From Hedera helix (taxonomy: Eukaryota; Streptophyta; Magnoliopsida; Apiales; Araliaceae), in contig OX359278.1 in the NCBI GenBank assembly GCA_947179155.2, positions 17,641,996 through 17,705,995 on the forward strand: a DNA stretch of 64,000 nucleotides, read 5' to 3'. Both the position numbers and the translations under genes were made by a program. Positions 36,063 through 47,942 of this stretch are shown here, piece after piece (position 1 is the stretch's first letter; each line of letters begins with the position of its first letter). The notes beneath the pieces were generated by a model. It was not told the origin of the DNA. It saw only the letters and a list, made by a program, of their open reading frames with translations, and searched no databases.

Positions 36063-39000
36063 TGTGACGCCCCCAAATTCATATACCAGTACGTCGAATC
36101 TGGTGCTTCACGAAACCAGTCGTACAACATGCTAATAACAATTAAATGCGGAATAATAGAAATATTTACATTGATATAACATAAATATTTACGTCCCAAG
36201 TTTCGCAACCGTTACTAAAACATAACATAACAAAAACATAAGTCTTAGCACAAATGACTAATAACATAGTCTTAAAATAAACCTACTCCGCAGCTTTGCC
36301 TTTCCTCGTGTCTTTTTCTAAACCGGTGCCATGCTCAATCTTAACTGTAATATTTAAGGAAAGCAAGAATGAGCAACACGTTTGCTCAACAAGTATAAAG
36401 AAATAAAGGTAAATGTTCATGTGTAAGGTTTTATAATCTCAAGGAATGTAACAATAATTAATAGTTCAAGAATTAATAAATTGAATAGTGAACAAAGAAA
36501 GTCTCAACAGTTCCCAAATCTGATCATTTCCAATAATGAAGAGTCACTATGGACCAATAGATATTTAGAGGAAAATAAATAATTCGATAATTCCGAATTA
36601 ATGAATAATCAAAACTGAGAGGTCATTATGGACCGTGAACCTTACTAGAATTGACAGTATTTCACTAACAACTCATATTATAACAAGTGTAATAGGTGAT
36701 CAGCCTAAAATACCATATGTTATGCATAACACTTAGATATGTTGGTTTCTCGACATAAAATAAGTTGTTCATCTCAGTATATCATAAGAGTCCGCACTAA
36801 GACAATTGGTTTGGATAGCTTTCTCAAAGAAATTATAATTGATTAAAAATCAGTCTTATCATTGATTTAACCGATACAAATGGCATAGACATATTTCTCA
36901 ACACAATTAGGAACATTTAACACGTTCAATATTCGCAAATAGGGTTTGACTAATCATCCAAGAATATAATCATGTTTCAGAGTATATAATTTAATCTTAC
37001 CAATATAAATGAACATGAATTATTTTATCAATGAATTCTATTTGTACGAATTATTAAGAGTACAAGTTAGAGTACTTGCCTAGATCGTCGACTCTAGTCG
37101 ACTTTGACTCTTTATCTTTTAAACAACCTATGTTCATCATATTTATCTAACGGTTAATTTCTATCAACCTTCACATAATGAACTAGTCGGTCTAACTCAT
37201 TAGTTCTATGCAACTAGGACTCACAATCATATAATCTCAAAAAAAATTACTTATTTAAATATTGTTGTCTTTAATTCATTCATTAATTATCACAAATAAA
37301 ATAATATTTAGTATTATTTTGTTTGTTTAATTATCTTTATTCATTAATTAATTATTCATAAATAAAGTATTCTCACTTTATTTGTTTATTATTCAATTAC
37401 TATTTTGCTAGTTCACACTTTATTAGTCCACAAATGAAATAGTTCATGTTATTATTTTATTTGCTTAATCACTGATTAAAGTAGTCTTTACTCTTATTTT
37501 AATTATTTATGCTTCTTTAATTCACAATTAAAATAATTCTTAGTATTATTTTAATTATTTATCTTTTATTAATTCACTAGTAAAATAATTGTTAATATTA
37601 TTTTAATTACTTATTCTTTATTGATTCAAAATTAAAATAATCTTTAATATTATTTTAACCGTTTAACTCTCATTAATTCACAATTAAAATAATTCATACT
37701 ATTATTTTAATTGCTTATGCATTATTGATTCACAATTAAAATAATTTTTTAATATTATTTTAATTATTTAAAGAAATATTTTTAATTAACTCACAAATAA
37801 AATAATTTTTAGTTATTATTTTATTTGTTTAATATTAACTAACAAATAAAATAAATTTTTATTTTTATTTTATTTGTTTAATATTTTTTTTTATTATTAT
37901 TATTAAAAAAATATTATTTAGATTGAGTCTAGTCGGACCGGGTCAATCCAACTGGTTTGACCCGAGTTTAATCGAACCGGTCAACCAGTTTTCCGAACTG
38001 GCACTGCAGCGCCCCTGTTAATACTGTGGAACGACTCTACAGCGCCATTCAGTAGAATGGTCCCAACTTTTTGTTTTTTTACTATTTTTGATTCAATTAT
38101 TCATAACTTGCACATTTTACATTCAAATGAGCTAAAATCAGTTTTTTTTTTTTATTTCACAAACTCATAACTCTACAATATTCTAATTTTAAAATTATTT
38201 TAAAAAATATGTATTTAACCAAAATTATTGGTTATTCAAGATAGGGTTTCCATTTGACATGTTTTATAAGAAAATTCACCATAAATTCGTTTTAACTCCG
38301 TTTTTGTTCGTTCCACTTGGAATATTTTTTTATCTCATAGATCTACAACATATAATTTTTAGATCATGCAAATAACTTACACATTTTATTTTATTTTGTG
38401 CCAAATCTCATGTTTTTACTAGCACACTTAAGGTTTTATGTTCATATGCATACATGTTGTTCATGTAAACATAAAACACACATGAGCACATACAGATCAC
38501 AAATCCTCCCACAACCAAGCATATATATACATACTACAAGCTTAAACATGCTAGATTAACTAAAGCGCTAGGGTTAAATATTTTTATACCTTCTTGATAG
38601 AACACGTTTGAACCATAAATTGGCAAGAATCTCCTTAGATTTTTCTATTTCTCTCAACTCTCTTATTTTCTCTATACAACACTTAACCAAAATTCTAGCA
38701 ACTTTGTAAAATGTTATGGATGCCTCTATTTATAGGCAAAGCTCATGTACAAATACACTCCATATACATGTATAATACATGTATATTATCCGAGCTAAGT
38801 GAGTATTAACCAAGCGTAAAAGTGGATTAGGTAAAAAGATTTACAATTTCCCCATTTAAAGGCCAAGTTTAATGCTCCTCCTTCATGAAGACTTACAAGC
38901 TCCTCTTCAAAAAAAATAAAAATAGCATTCTTGGTGTGTGTACATAGGGGGGTTCGATTGGGCCTATATATATAGTATATTATTTTTTATTTATTTTTCT

Positions 39001-39572
39001 TTCTCTTTGTACAATGCAACTTTATATATATACACACACATATATATATATGCACCTACATGTCTCTAGATCATACATATATATACCAACATCATCCATC
39101 TACTTTGGGCTATTAAATTATTATTGGGCGACTAATTTAGTTCAATTTGGGTCATGTACATTTATTTCCATTGGGCTAATTAGTCATTCTAGAAATCCAT
39201 ACCTAGTAGACTTTAATTCCTTAACTTATTGGACCATGTCACATTAAATTATTTGACATTCTTATTGGACTCAAATATTAATTCTCATTTGTCCATTTAA
39301 TTATTTAATCATCTCACATTAGTTTAATTAATTAATTAACTAGCCCATTTTAACCATTATGCCACACAAGACATATTATATAGGCTTAAATTAATTATAA
39401 TTTAAGTTCACCATCATCACCACTTAATTTCTTATTTATCACATATTTAATTGAATTTAAATTGAGTTATTAATGCTTATAACATAACACATAAATATAT
39501 GTGCAGACAAATAATTTTTAAATATTCTCATTTCTCATTAATAATAATATTTACAATTTCTTGGTTATTACA
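36063..39572 (-). mobile_element. Solo LTR, 3.5 kb, same group as 25925-30250
   Basis: Ends TGTGACGCCCCC...GGTTATTACA. Flanking five bases are TTACT on the left and CTACT on the right, four of five matching, so the target duplication is probable but not perfect. A TATA box CTATAAATAG on the minus strand (38726-38734) gives the orientation. Inside are a 58-60 bp AT-rich tandem array (37280-37870), a GC-rich block (37920-38045) and the hairpin motif at 36361-36392. There is no coding sequence. It interrupts gag of the SIRE-like element. Only the termini and a few motifs match the 4.3-kb solo LTR, so it is a related but distinct family. Confidence 0.8.
37280..37870. repeat. AT-rich tandem array in 3.5-kb solo LTR
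   Basis: About nine or ten degenerate copies of a 55-60 bp unit containing TTCACAATTAAAATAATT and ATATTATTTTAATTATTTA. Each unit holds the inverted pair AAAATAAT/ATTATTTT. Confidence 0.75.
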
Positions 39573-40308
39573 CTACTTCAACAAGAACTTTAGAAATTGT
39601 TTCTGATTCTTTAAGAGTAGTTTTTCTGTCTTGTTATTTGGGTCCTAAAGTAGTCTTTGCTCATTGATTAAGCTCCAATTCATAGGTAAGTAGGTTACTG
39701 TAGAGCTTATGCACTATATCTCATGTAGATTCTTAGATTCTCGGATTGCAATGATTTTCGCATCTCACTTGCTAGGCCCCCTTATAAATTTGATGTTGAG
39801 ATCCTTGTTTGGGTATGAGAGAGTTAAGTAACACGTTAAATCTGTCATATGTAGTTGTTATGTTCTCCCTGTGGGTATGGGTGAACATTTCATACCGTTA
39901 GGACAATATGGACTGCTTGTTTTCTTATACTTCTTCAGTTCTTTCATGTATAACCAACAAGGCTTCCCAGACTTCCTTTATAATTTTGCAATTGACAACG
40001 TTCTCAAATAACTTGTCTTTTAAAGCTATGAACAGGATGTTCTTAGATCTTTTATCAAGTTGAACCAGCTTCTTTTCTATATCTGTCCCTTTTGTTCTCT
40101 GTTTAACCTCTATCTTGTTTAGATCTTCTATTGTAGGAGCAAGTTTTGTTGGTACGTAAGGGCTAATGATCATGGCATCGAACAGATCTTCATCGATTGC
40201 GTCCATATATGCCTATATATGAACTTTCCAATTAGCAAATTTGTCTTTGTTACATAAAGGTGACTTGTTGTCACCACCAAGCTCAAAATTGGTTTTGGTT
40301 TGTGCCAT
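39573..40308 (-). pseudogene. Gag N-terminal part of the SIRE-like element
   Basis: Starts with ATG at 40306-40308 (MAQTKTNFELGG...), 41 bases inside the PBS. It continues through NKDKFANWKVHI, a stop, and the 93-residue frame 39925-40206 (MDAIDEDLFDAMIISPYVP..., KEVWEALLVIHERTEEV), which is the UBN2-type gag core. Further gag remnants run to 39573, where the solo LTR begins. Confidence 0.75.
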
Positions 40309-40348
40309 AGATCTACTCAAGCGTGTTAAGTTTTGTTGAAAAAACCCT

Positions 40349-40360
40349 GCTCTGATGCCA
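40349..40360 (-). other. Primer-binding site of the SIRE-like element
   Basis: The minus strand reads TGGCATCAGAGC, one base different from the perfect initiator tRNA-Met complement, two bases from the 5' LTR end. Confidence 0.8.
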
Positions 40361-40362
40361 TT

Positions 40363-41861
40363 TGTTATTTCCCACAAGCACTAAGAGATCCAGAAGGGGG
40401 ATGAATAGATCATTTAAAACTTTTTCTTTTAAATAAGGATTACCAAATTATAAATTAATCAAGTTAATTTATTTAAGCACATCAGAATATTAGTTTGAAA
40501 CCCCCTTTAAGATTTATGAAAATCTCAATTTTAAATTTAGTTAGCTTGTGGAAGTCAGTCACAAACAAATATAATATAATATATAAAATAAAATACGAAA
40601 AGTAAATGAGATACAGAAATTTTAAGTGATTCAAAACACAAAGATCTCCTAATCTACTCTTCTACTCCTCGAGTAGGGAATCCATTAAGGATAAGGTGAT
40701 CGCTAAGATCAGTTCACAGAGAACTATTACAATCAATTGAATCACAAAGAGTCCTTCAAGTCATTAAGACTTGGCAGGTTTCACTAAGACTAGTTCACAA
40801 AGAACTCTTTAAATCACTTAGATTTGATTATAATGAGGTCAATAAGACCAGTAATCACAAAGAGAATGAGTGATTTTAGATGTACTGCTAAGTGGGTTTA
40901 AGGCCAAAGATGTATGAGTTAGCAGCATAATAAGTTGTTCTTGATCGTAGAGTAGAGCTCTTAAGATTTTGACAGCAATTTGACTTATAATTCATTGCTT
41001 GTTGTTATTGGATTGAATCTTCGTGTCCTTTTATAGAGGACCTTGAGATTTACCCGTTGATAAGTAGTTGTTGCTTCATTAAATGCCTTGATCTTGGAAG
41101 ATCTCTAATGTTGACATTTAGGGAGCGTGTCAGCTTGCTTTCAGCTAGGATGTCACATCAGTATGCTGAAAAGGTAACCACGTGGCTGATGTCACTTGGT
41201 CAAACTAGTTGTTAGACACAACCATCTGACCTTCATTTTGAACTTAGGATGATTAACAAACATCTTGGAAACTTCACCCTTTAGATCATCTCATTGTTAG
41301 TCATCTGTCAGACCTATCACATTCTATGATTTTCCTAATTATAGAGTTCCATGGCAATTATAGAGTTTCTGGCTTGGCTGAATCTACAATTTATGAGCTC
41401 TATGATCTTGCTCTACTATTTACAGGCCCTATGATTCTTCAGCTCTACGATATGCTCTGTGATCTACAAGCTCTACAATTTTTTAGCTCTATGAATTTTT
41501 CTAGCCTTATGATTTTAGAGGTAACTCTACGAATTTGTCTTGCCTTATTATCGTAAGGTAACTCTATGAACTTGTCTTGCCTTACTTTCCTGAGCTAACT
41601 CTATGAACTTGTCTGCCTTACGATCTTCAAGATGACTTTATGATCATTTTATCCATTGAATAACTTTTTGATTTTCTATAATCTATACATTTTATTTGGT
41701 CAATAGATCAACTTAACAAGTTTGATCTATTACTCTAAGTCCTTGTACATCAATTTCACTTTTAAGGACTTTACATAATCTACTGGTTACAAATATACAT
41801 TAACAATCATTTCGTTAACTCATCATCAAATCAAATATTCAAACATACATTTGTACTAACA
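40363..41861 (-). repeat. 5' LTR of the old SIRE-like element
   Basis: 1,499 bp. In sense orientation it starts TGTTAGTAC and ends AAATAACA. A TATA box TATAAAAG lies on the minus strand (about 41028-41035). Many substitutions relative to 22390-23911 show great age. It contains several CTCTACGAT-like motifs in U3 (41380-41600). Confidence 0.8.
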
Positions 41862-44095
41862 AACTATTACTCCATATTTTGCCATGAATGTATGGAATTT
41901 AGTGATAAATTAATATATCATGAAAAGGCTATCCTAGTTAATGAACATAGGAACATTCTCACTTTCATAAAACCATTATTACCTAACTCTCAACATTGAA
42001 AGGTAGACCTCTCAATGTGTTCTACAGTGAATTATTTTTTTTCCTAAGAAGAAGATGAAGTTAGGAATTTTAAAGCCTCTAAAGAATTTGTACATCGGGT
42101 CTATCCACTCAGGATATGACTTCCTGTAAGTGGGTTTGATGGGGAACCTCATGTTAGGACCACATATGTCTTTAACAATTTCTATTACTGATTGACAGGT
42201 ATATTACCATTGTTTACAAGTCATATCTTCATAGGTCCCATGTTAATGTTTGTTACTACCAACTTTAGAATGGTCCCAACTGAACATACGTTTATTCTTC
42301 AAATAAAATGTTATTAGTGGGTTTTTCATTATTAGCTCTGTGATCCACCCTTAGTTCATAGTCTTTCCTTGGCCTAAAGGGATAACATTTGCCTTAGTTA
42401 CCCTAGGATGAGGTCTTTGCCTTAAATTACTAGACTCGCCAAGTACATAAGTGGACTTAGGAACAGTAGTTTAAGATGTGTGTGTGGCCACATATGGCTA
42501 AGTTATGTACATTAGTGGGGCTTGTCTAATAACATGGCGGGTGATCGGGATTTACCTTATTAAGTTATGTAAACGTGTTTATGTCATTTGTTGACGACAC
42601 TGGTTATATATTCATTCTTAAGATATTCAAAATTTCGTCAGTCTTTTATTTATGACATCTATATATTTTTTTTCTCAAATCACGCATTTCTTGTTGTAAA
42701 TCAAATGAAGGAGTTTCTGGAGGATTACTTACTTGGTTCTCTAGGTTCTAAACTTGAACCTTTTATCCTTCTGGGTGGTTATCATCAGCGCGGTGACATA
42801 TCATATTCCATAAAGATTCCAATCACTGGTTTTATTGGACGTGTCAATTCAACATATGGGCAAAAAATCAAATATTAGTTTAATGTTAATGTTAAAATTA
42901 TATTTTAGACGACAAACAATTCAATAATAAAAATTATTTATTAAGAACCAAGCAATTGTATGTTCGATACCTTAGACTTAAGGATTTCTTGAAACACATA
43001 AATAATTGGTAGAAATAGGACAATTGTACTAATACAATTTTCTATAACACGAGACTGAAAATTGTTTCTATCTACTACAATTCTAGTAATATGAGACTGC
43101 AAATTATTTACAAAAACTAAAATGAAGTTAATTCCTACCTTATAACATCTTGGCGATGCGCCCAACATATATCTAGTTTTATTCCTAAGATAAAAACTTT
43201 GAAGAAAGTTGTTTTGTTGATTTGTTATTAAAGAGTTCTATTCTTTTTTTTGACTGGGATGTGGTCTCTTTATAATTTTCTTTATCTTGATAATCGGTGT
43301 AACTTTCATGCCCATTATCCCATCAACTTCCTAAAACCACTGATAGTGGGATTAATAACTACTTTAATTCTTAGTCGCTTCAATTCATTTGCCACGTGTC
43401 AATATTCTATTGATCCTATAGTAAGATTCATGATATCTGTAATAAATATTTATGAGCTTTTGCTATTTTAAAGATATTTTAATCTTTTCTCTTTTATTTA
43501 TATTTTATCAATATTATGATAAAATATGAGTACTCAATAGGTGGAACGGAGTGTAAGGAAAGTATGACTCTCTTATTCAAACTAAGGAGTATAATTAATC
43601 AAAAATTGAGGTAAGGAAACAAATTAACCGAGTTTTTTTTCAATTGTTATTTTCCTTTTAAGAAATGTTAAGTGCACCAAAATTGTGTACTAGTTAATAT
43701 ATTGAAGGAACTTTTTTATTTTTTATGTTCTTTACATAGACGTGGGTAGAAAAATTTGTTAATCAATATACCCAATATGCTCATCAAATCAATCTACAAA
43801 ATGCGCCATGTATTCTTTTATCCTTAGTAAATCATGATAGATATATGAATAATTTACGAATAAACTCATAATTAATAAAAAAATAATTAAATTTTTATCA
43901 CAAGACGTGAATCACATAGTTATCCATCTTAAACAAACTTTAGTTACTGTGATAAAATATCTACTCATCAAAATTTACTTTTCATCCTTACCTAGTCCCC
44001 ACATAAAAATACATTATCACCGGACATGCATAAAAAAATTATTATAAATATACGAATTATTATATTTATTTTTTCAATAACATTTCATTGTTAAG
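41862..44095. other. Intergenic region, no gene recognised
   Basis: AT-rich sequence. The 96-residue frame at 42588-42878 has a weakly hydrophobic start and no recognisable domain, promoter or splice context, so it is not called as a gene. A short imperfect duplication (around 43015-43095, ACGAGACTGAAAATTG / ATGAGACTGCAAATTA) is present. Confidence 0.6.
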
Positions 44096-44175
44096 TGGTG
44101 TCGCAGTGGGGTAGCGTATAGGTCTAACAACATTTTTTGAGTGATCCTGAGGTTGGAGAGTTCGAACCTATCTTA
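44096..44175 (+). mobile_element. tRNA-derived SINE head (relic)
   Basis: An A-box-like TGTCGCAGTGG (44099-44109) and a B-box-like AGTTCGAACCT (44159-44169) lie about 50 bp apart, the spacing of an RNA polymerase III internal promoter. The surrounding sequence is not a foldable tRNA, so a SINE head is more likely. T-rich sequence follows. Boundaries are not defined. Confidence 0.5.
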
Positions 44176-44590
44176 GCCCAATTTTAATTTTTTTAAAAAT
44201 ATATTTTTCCAAAAATTTAGTTTATCATTTTTATTTTTTTTTAAAAAAATTCCAAAAATTTATTTTAATATTCTTCATGCTTAATTAATAATTATATTTT
44301 AAATTCTAAAACCTTAGTCACTCCTGTAATTATGCTGCTTGTGCATCCTTGTTTGTTTTTACACGACTTGCAAAGAGCAAGAAGAAAAACATGGTAGAAA
44401 AATAAAATGAAAGGAAAGAGAAAAACATGATTCTTCAAAATTTCTTGACAATAATTTTGCAACTAAATATAAAGACAAATTTAAGGTACTATTAAATATT
44501 GACATATATAAATATATAAGATAAAAAAAATAAATTAATATATTAATATTTTATCTTATCGTTTCTTTTTAACTACACTCAAATGCTATA

Positions 44591-44643
44591 CCACTGAGCT
44601 AAGGACACGGTGATGTTAAGCTAACTGTAGGTGTTTATAAAAG
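44591..44643. promoter_or_regulatory. TLDc gene promoter: TATA box and nearby A-box relic
   Basis: TATAAAAG at 44636-44643 (+) lies about 100 bp before the TLDc start codon, giving a predicted 5' UTR of about 70-75 bp. Just upstream, 44591-44601 on the minus strand is a perfect tRNA-type A box (TAGCTCAGTGG) without a B box, probably a truncated SINE. Confidence 0.5.
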
Positions 44644-44743
44644 TATCACTCGCATAGGATCATTGCCTGCTTTAGTGGTAGTAAATAATTTAAGATAAGG
44701 TAGTGCATTAAAGAAAGAAAAAAAAGTGTTCTTTTGTCTAAAG

Positions 44744-44913
44744 ATGGCCTGCTGTGTTTCAAACTCTGTTTATCAGAGTAGGAAGATTAATAGCTTCTTT
44801 GATTGGAATCTTGGCAAGAAAAAGAATGATGAAAAGCCACAAATCAAGTACCATGATATTGATCTTCCCTTCTCACCTTCTTTGGTCTCCAAAACATTCT
44901 TGAAGGGTAACCC

Positions 44914-44949
<36 letters not shown>

Positions 44950-46345
44950 AAATTGTAATTATCCACAATATTAGAAAGATGTATTTTGTCCGTTCCAAAA
45001 TTAGAGATACGTTTATCAAAATAACGACTTTTATGTTCTCATTCCTAAGAATTTGGGAGTGTTGGTATGAGTTAGAAATGATAGGTAAAGATTAATTAGG
45101 AATAAGATGCAAGTTTATAGTTCTAAAATAAAATTGTTTTTTCCCCTTGAAATAGAACAAGGAGGAAATCTATCTTTACTTTTGGAATGGAGAGGGTAAA
45201 TTTTTAATCACAATGATTATCAGCCAGAAAAGTAAGAATAATGTATAGGAAATCTTGAGCATGAGCAATTTACCAACTTTAGCTGGTATTTGAGAATTGA
45301 GACAATTTGAAATAAATTAATTGAGTATCATCAATATTAATGTAGACAACGAAGTACCCACGTGACTTTTTAAAAAGATATTACTACATCACAATATTTT
45401 ATAAAGATTTTACCATGACAAATTGCAAGATTAATGAAATGCTAGTTGTTCATTTTACATCTTTCTGGTGCATTCATCATGTTTTATGAAGTTATGAACT
45501 CCATTTTGTTAGCTGTTATAGGATATGCTAATAGTAGAAATTAGTTATGTACCGACTCCGGTCAAATCAAATCATAACATACCAAGACTCAATTCACCGA
45601 CTTAATAGCATCTTCTTAAGTTATTTTAACCCACCACATGCCCATCCAAAAATTCATGACTCGTACTACTGGTAGTAGTTTAGAATGTTATATTCATGTC
45701 GAAGTATCTCACATATTTTGATGTGAGACTAGGGTGTTACGAATTAAATGTTGTTTCAGTTAAAGTAATAAAACTATTCACAATGAAAACATTATTTCTG
45801 ACTTTTTGGGATGACAATAATCAGGTAGGGAGTTGAAATGCTGCTACAAGGCCACCATTGATGGATTTAGGGCAACTTCTTTCCATGACTGCAGTGATTT
45901 CAAGGGTCCATGCGTGATTATCGGCTACACAAAAGAGTTGCTAAAGTTTGGAGCATTCAACCCAGAAGGCTATAGGAGTACTGATGATTACTATGACACT
46001 TTTGATGCATTTCTATTCTATTGGGAAGATGATGAAAACACTAGGCCAATTTTATTGCCTAAAGTAGGAGGCAGTGGTGCTGCCCTTTTTGATTATGCTC
46101 GTGGCGGGCCCCAGTTTGGGGCCGATGGGCTGCTCATCGGGCCGCCACTGGCGCCAGTTATGGGTGGTTTTGCAGGGCCTGATACTAATTCAGGCATTGG
46201 TGACTTGAGGCAAGCTAAGTCCAGACTGGGATTGTCATATGCTAAAAGGCCTGATGGGAAGGAGTCTTTGTTTGGGGATGAGTCTAAGGTTTCTCTTGAA
46301 GAAGTGCTAGTGTTTTGTAGTCCTCAAATTGCAAGCTTGTACTAG
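44744..46345 (+). CDS. TLDc-domain protein, two exons
   Basis: Exon 1 is 44744-44906 and exon 2 is 45825-46345. The intron (918 bp) has GT...CAG borders and splits a Gly codon. The product is 227 residues. Residues 1-43 are a short basic N-terminus (MACCVSN..., DWNLGKKKND). The TLDc domain covers about 50-222: CCYKATIDGFRATSFHDC (start strand), GPCVIIGYTKE, FGAFNPEGY, DAFLFYWED, a Gly-rich GGPQFGADGLLIG segment (the place of the usual G..FG...L.I motif), and SLEEVLVFC at the end. TLDc proteins (TBC, LysM, domain catalytic) are linked in animals to oxidative-stress protection and V-ATPase regulation. Plant single-domain members of this size exist but their role is poorly known. No signal peptide or membrane segment is seen. 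The only gene-like + strand context is a TATA box 100 bp upstream and AATAAA right after the stop. Confidence 0.85.
44914..44949 (+). repeat. (CT)n(CA)n microsatellite at TLDc 5' splice site
   Basis: The repeat begins seven bases into the TLDc intron, right after the donor GTAACCC. Its length is likely to vary between individuals. Confidence 0.9.
44984..45196. mobile_element. Stowaway-like MITE in TLDc intron
   Basis: 213 bp. Terminal inverted repeats: TTTTGTCCGTTCCAAAATTA on the left, and on the right (reverse complement) CCCTCTCCATTCCAAAAGTA. They resemble the CTCCCTCCGTTCC ends of plant Stowaway elements. Flanking dinucleotides are TA on both sides (44982-44983, 45197-45198), the Tc1/mariner target. 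There is no coding capacity. Confidence 0.7.
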
Positions 46346-46351
46346 AATAAA
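46346..46351 (+). terminator. AATAAA next to the TLDc stop codon
   Basis: The motif follows the TAG stop immediately. It may act as a near-upstream polyadenylation element. Cleavage would be within the next 10-30 bases or further down. Confidence 0.35.
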
Positions 46352-47277
46352 CATCAAATTAGGATTTAAATAATTTGACTTTGGAGTGGATTTTTGAGAC
46401 GTGGACCTCATTGTTGGAACTTTCGCCCTAGGACGCTGTCGAAATTCTGAAAAAAAATAATAAAATAATAATAATATTGTCTGAATCGAATGGTTGACAA
46501 CTATTTCTTTAAGACAGTATTCGCTCCCTATATAAACTGCACAAGGTTAAAGCGAATCTGTCTTCTAAAATAAAATAGACCCGTAAATTAATCTGTATTA
46601 AATACTATGTGCAGGATAGTATTTTTCCAAATGAGAGTTTTAAACATCCCTTTGAAAAGACACCTTTTCAATTTGAAAAGAAATAAACCAAGCACACCCT
46701 TTCTAAGGATCACACCGGTTCAAACTTGTGACCCAAATCAAACCATTGCACCGGTTCAATGGTACACCCGTTCAAACTAGCAATCACACATTTACCATTC
46801 AACTAATGCATCTGTTAGTTATTAAAACAATATAATATATTTATTATATAACAACAGATTTTGAAAATATCCAACACTCATTGTTGTATCCGAGATGTTA
46901 AAATTAGTAGGAATCGACTGTAATGTGAATGAGGTATTTTTGGAAGGAAATAAAAAAATATTAAAGGAAAAGGAAATTAGGAAGCTAAAGGAACATCAAA
47001 CTTGTGTTGTTTGGTCAGCTGGTGGAATGTGAGGGGAAATCAAGAAGAAATTCTTAGACTTTGAATGGAAATACAAGCCTCCTTGTAAAATTGTATGAAC
47101 GCTGGAAAAAACTCTGCAAAGCAAATGTATGTGTTTCATGATTTAAGTTCTCCTTTTATTGCCTTCCCTTTTCTTTTGCACACACTTTACATGAACCAAA
47201 TGGAGCCTTGTGTGTGCCTAATATATCTCAAATCATTTAATACTTCTCTAGTTCTCCATTATAATCTGATGAACAGA
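46352..47277. other. Intergenic region, no gene recognised
   Basis: AT-rich sequence downstream of the TLDc gene. The 66-residue frame at 47095-47295 has no family features. A CACCGGTTCAA motif occurs twice (about 46713 and 46750). Confidence 0.5.
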
Positions 47278-47566
47278 TTTTTCAACAATTTGTGATGTAG
47301 CACTTTGCTTTTTTAGCAATCAATGGTATCTGAACCTCTTAGAACATTCGACTAATCTCACAGGTACACGTCTCTCTACATGAGCCGTGCACCTCACTAC
47401 TATACCTTGATGAGCAAATTTTTCAACAATTAGTGATATAGTCACTTTCCTTCTTAACAATCATCGGTGTCTGAACCTCTTAAAACATTCGACTAATTCT
47501 ACTATTTTAACAATCATTGATTTCCAAACCTCTTATAACATTCAACTAATCCCAAGTACACGTCTC
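47278..47566 (+). repeat. Three imperfect direct repeats of 65-98 bp
   Basis: Copies at about 47278-47375, 47418-47501 and 47502-47566 share TCTGAACCTCTTA(G/A)AACATTCGACTAAT-like cores (written here as TCTGAACCTCTTA then AACATTCGACTAAT). The first and third also share GTACACGTCTC. No coding sense was found. Confidence 0.75.
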
Positions 47567-47942
47567 CCCACCACAGGACAAATGTAAGATTCTCAATTGA
47601 ACATAGATTTTGTAGTTTATTTTTATTTATTTTTTAAATACTAAAAGTTAGAAAAAGAGACCGCCCACACGCTTATTCGATACCTCTTGGCCAAGTAGTA
47701 GGTGTCATCAGTTGAACTAGTAGGGTGGGAGAATCTTGCATTATTATAGAGATTATTGGTTGGTGTTGCATAAAAGGAGTTCATGGCTTTAGACTTTTGA
47801 GAGCACTAGCACAAGGCTCTATCAATTGAGTTGCTTAGTCTACAAATTGGGAATCTTGCTAGCCGCATGGTCTAGGCGCTGCTTCACATATGCATGAGTC
47901 CATTGGAGCATATGCAAGTAAAAGTTGCACTTTATTCCTTTA

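Larger units (their letters stand above)
22390..41861 (-). mobile_element. Old SIRE-like Copia element with two nested solo LTRs
   Basis: Direct repeats 22390-23911 and 40363-41861 are its 3' and 5' LTRs. A PBS lies at 40349-40360 and a PPT at 23912-23926. Between them, right to left, are gag, protease, integrase, RT, RNase H and a further ORF downstream of pol. Two foreign LTRs (36063-39572 and 25925-30250) interrupt gag and the downstream ORF. Without them the element is about 11.6 kb. All coding parts contain frameshifts or stops. The RNase H end (HINIRYHFIKDDVQ..) and the extra ORF point to the SIRE/Maximus lineage (inference). A matching target duplication was not found (CTTTT on the left, AACTA on the right). 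Confidence 0.85.

Noticed and set aside
42588..42878. 96-residue frame upstream of the TLDc gene
   Set aside because: No recognisable family, no TATA box or splice context, and the region is repeat-like; kept as intergenic.
44726..44743. Upstream TTG extension of the TLDc exon 1 frame
   Set aside because: It has no ATG; the ATG at 44744 is the first and fits the TATA distance.
47790..47850. tRNA-like A box on the - strand (CAACTCAATTG..AGAGCC)
   Set aside because: No B box at the right distance and two mismatches in the A box; at most a decayed SINE.
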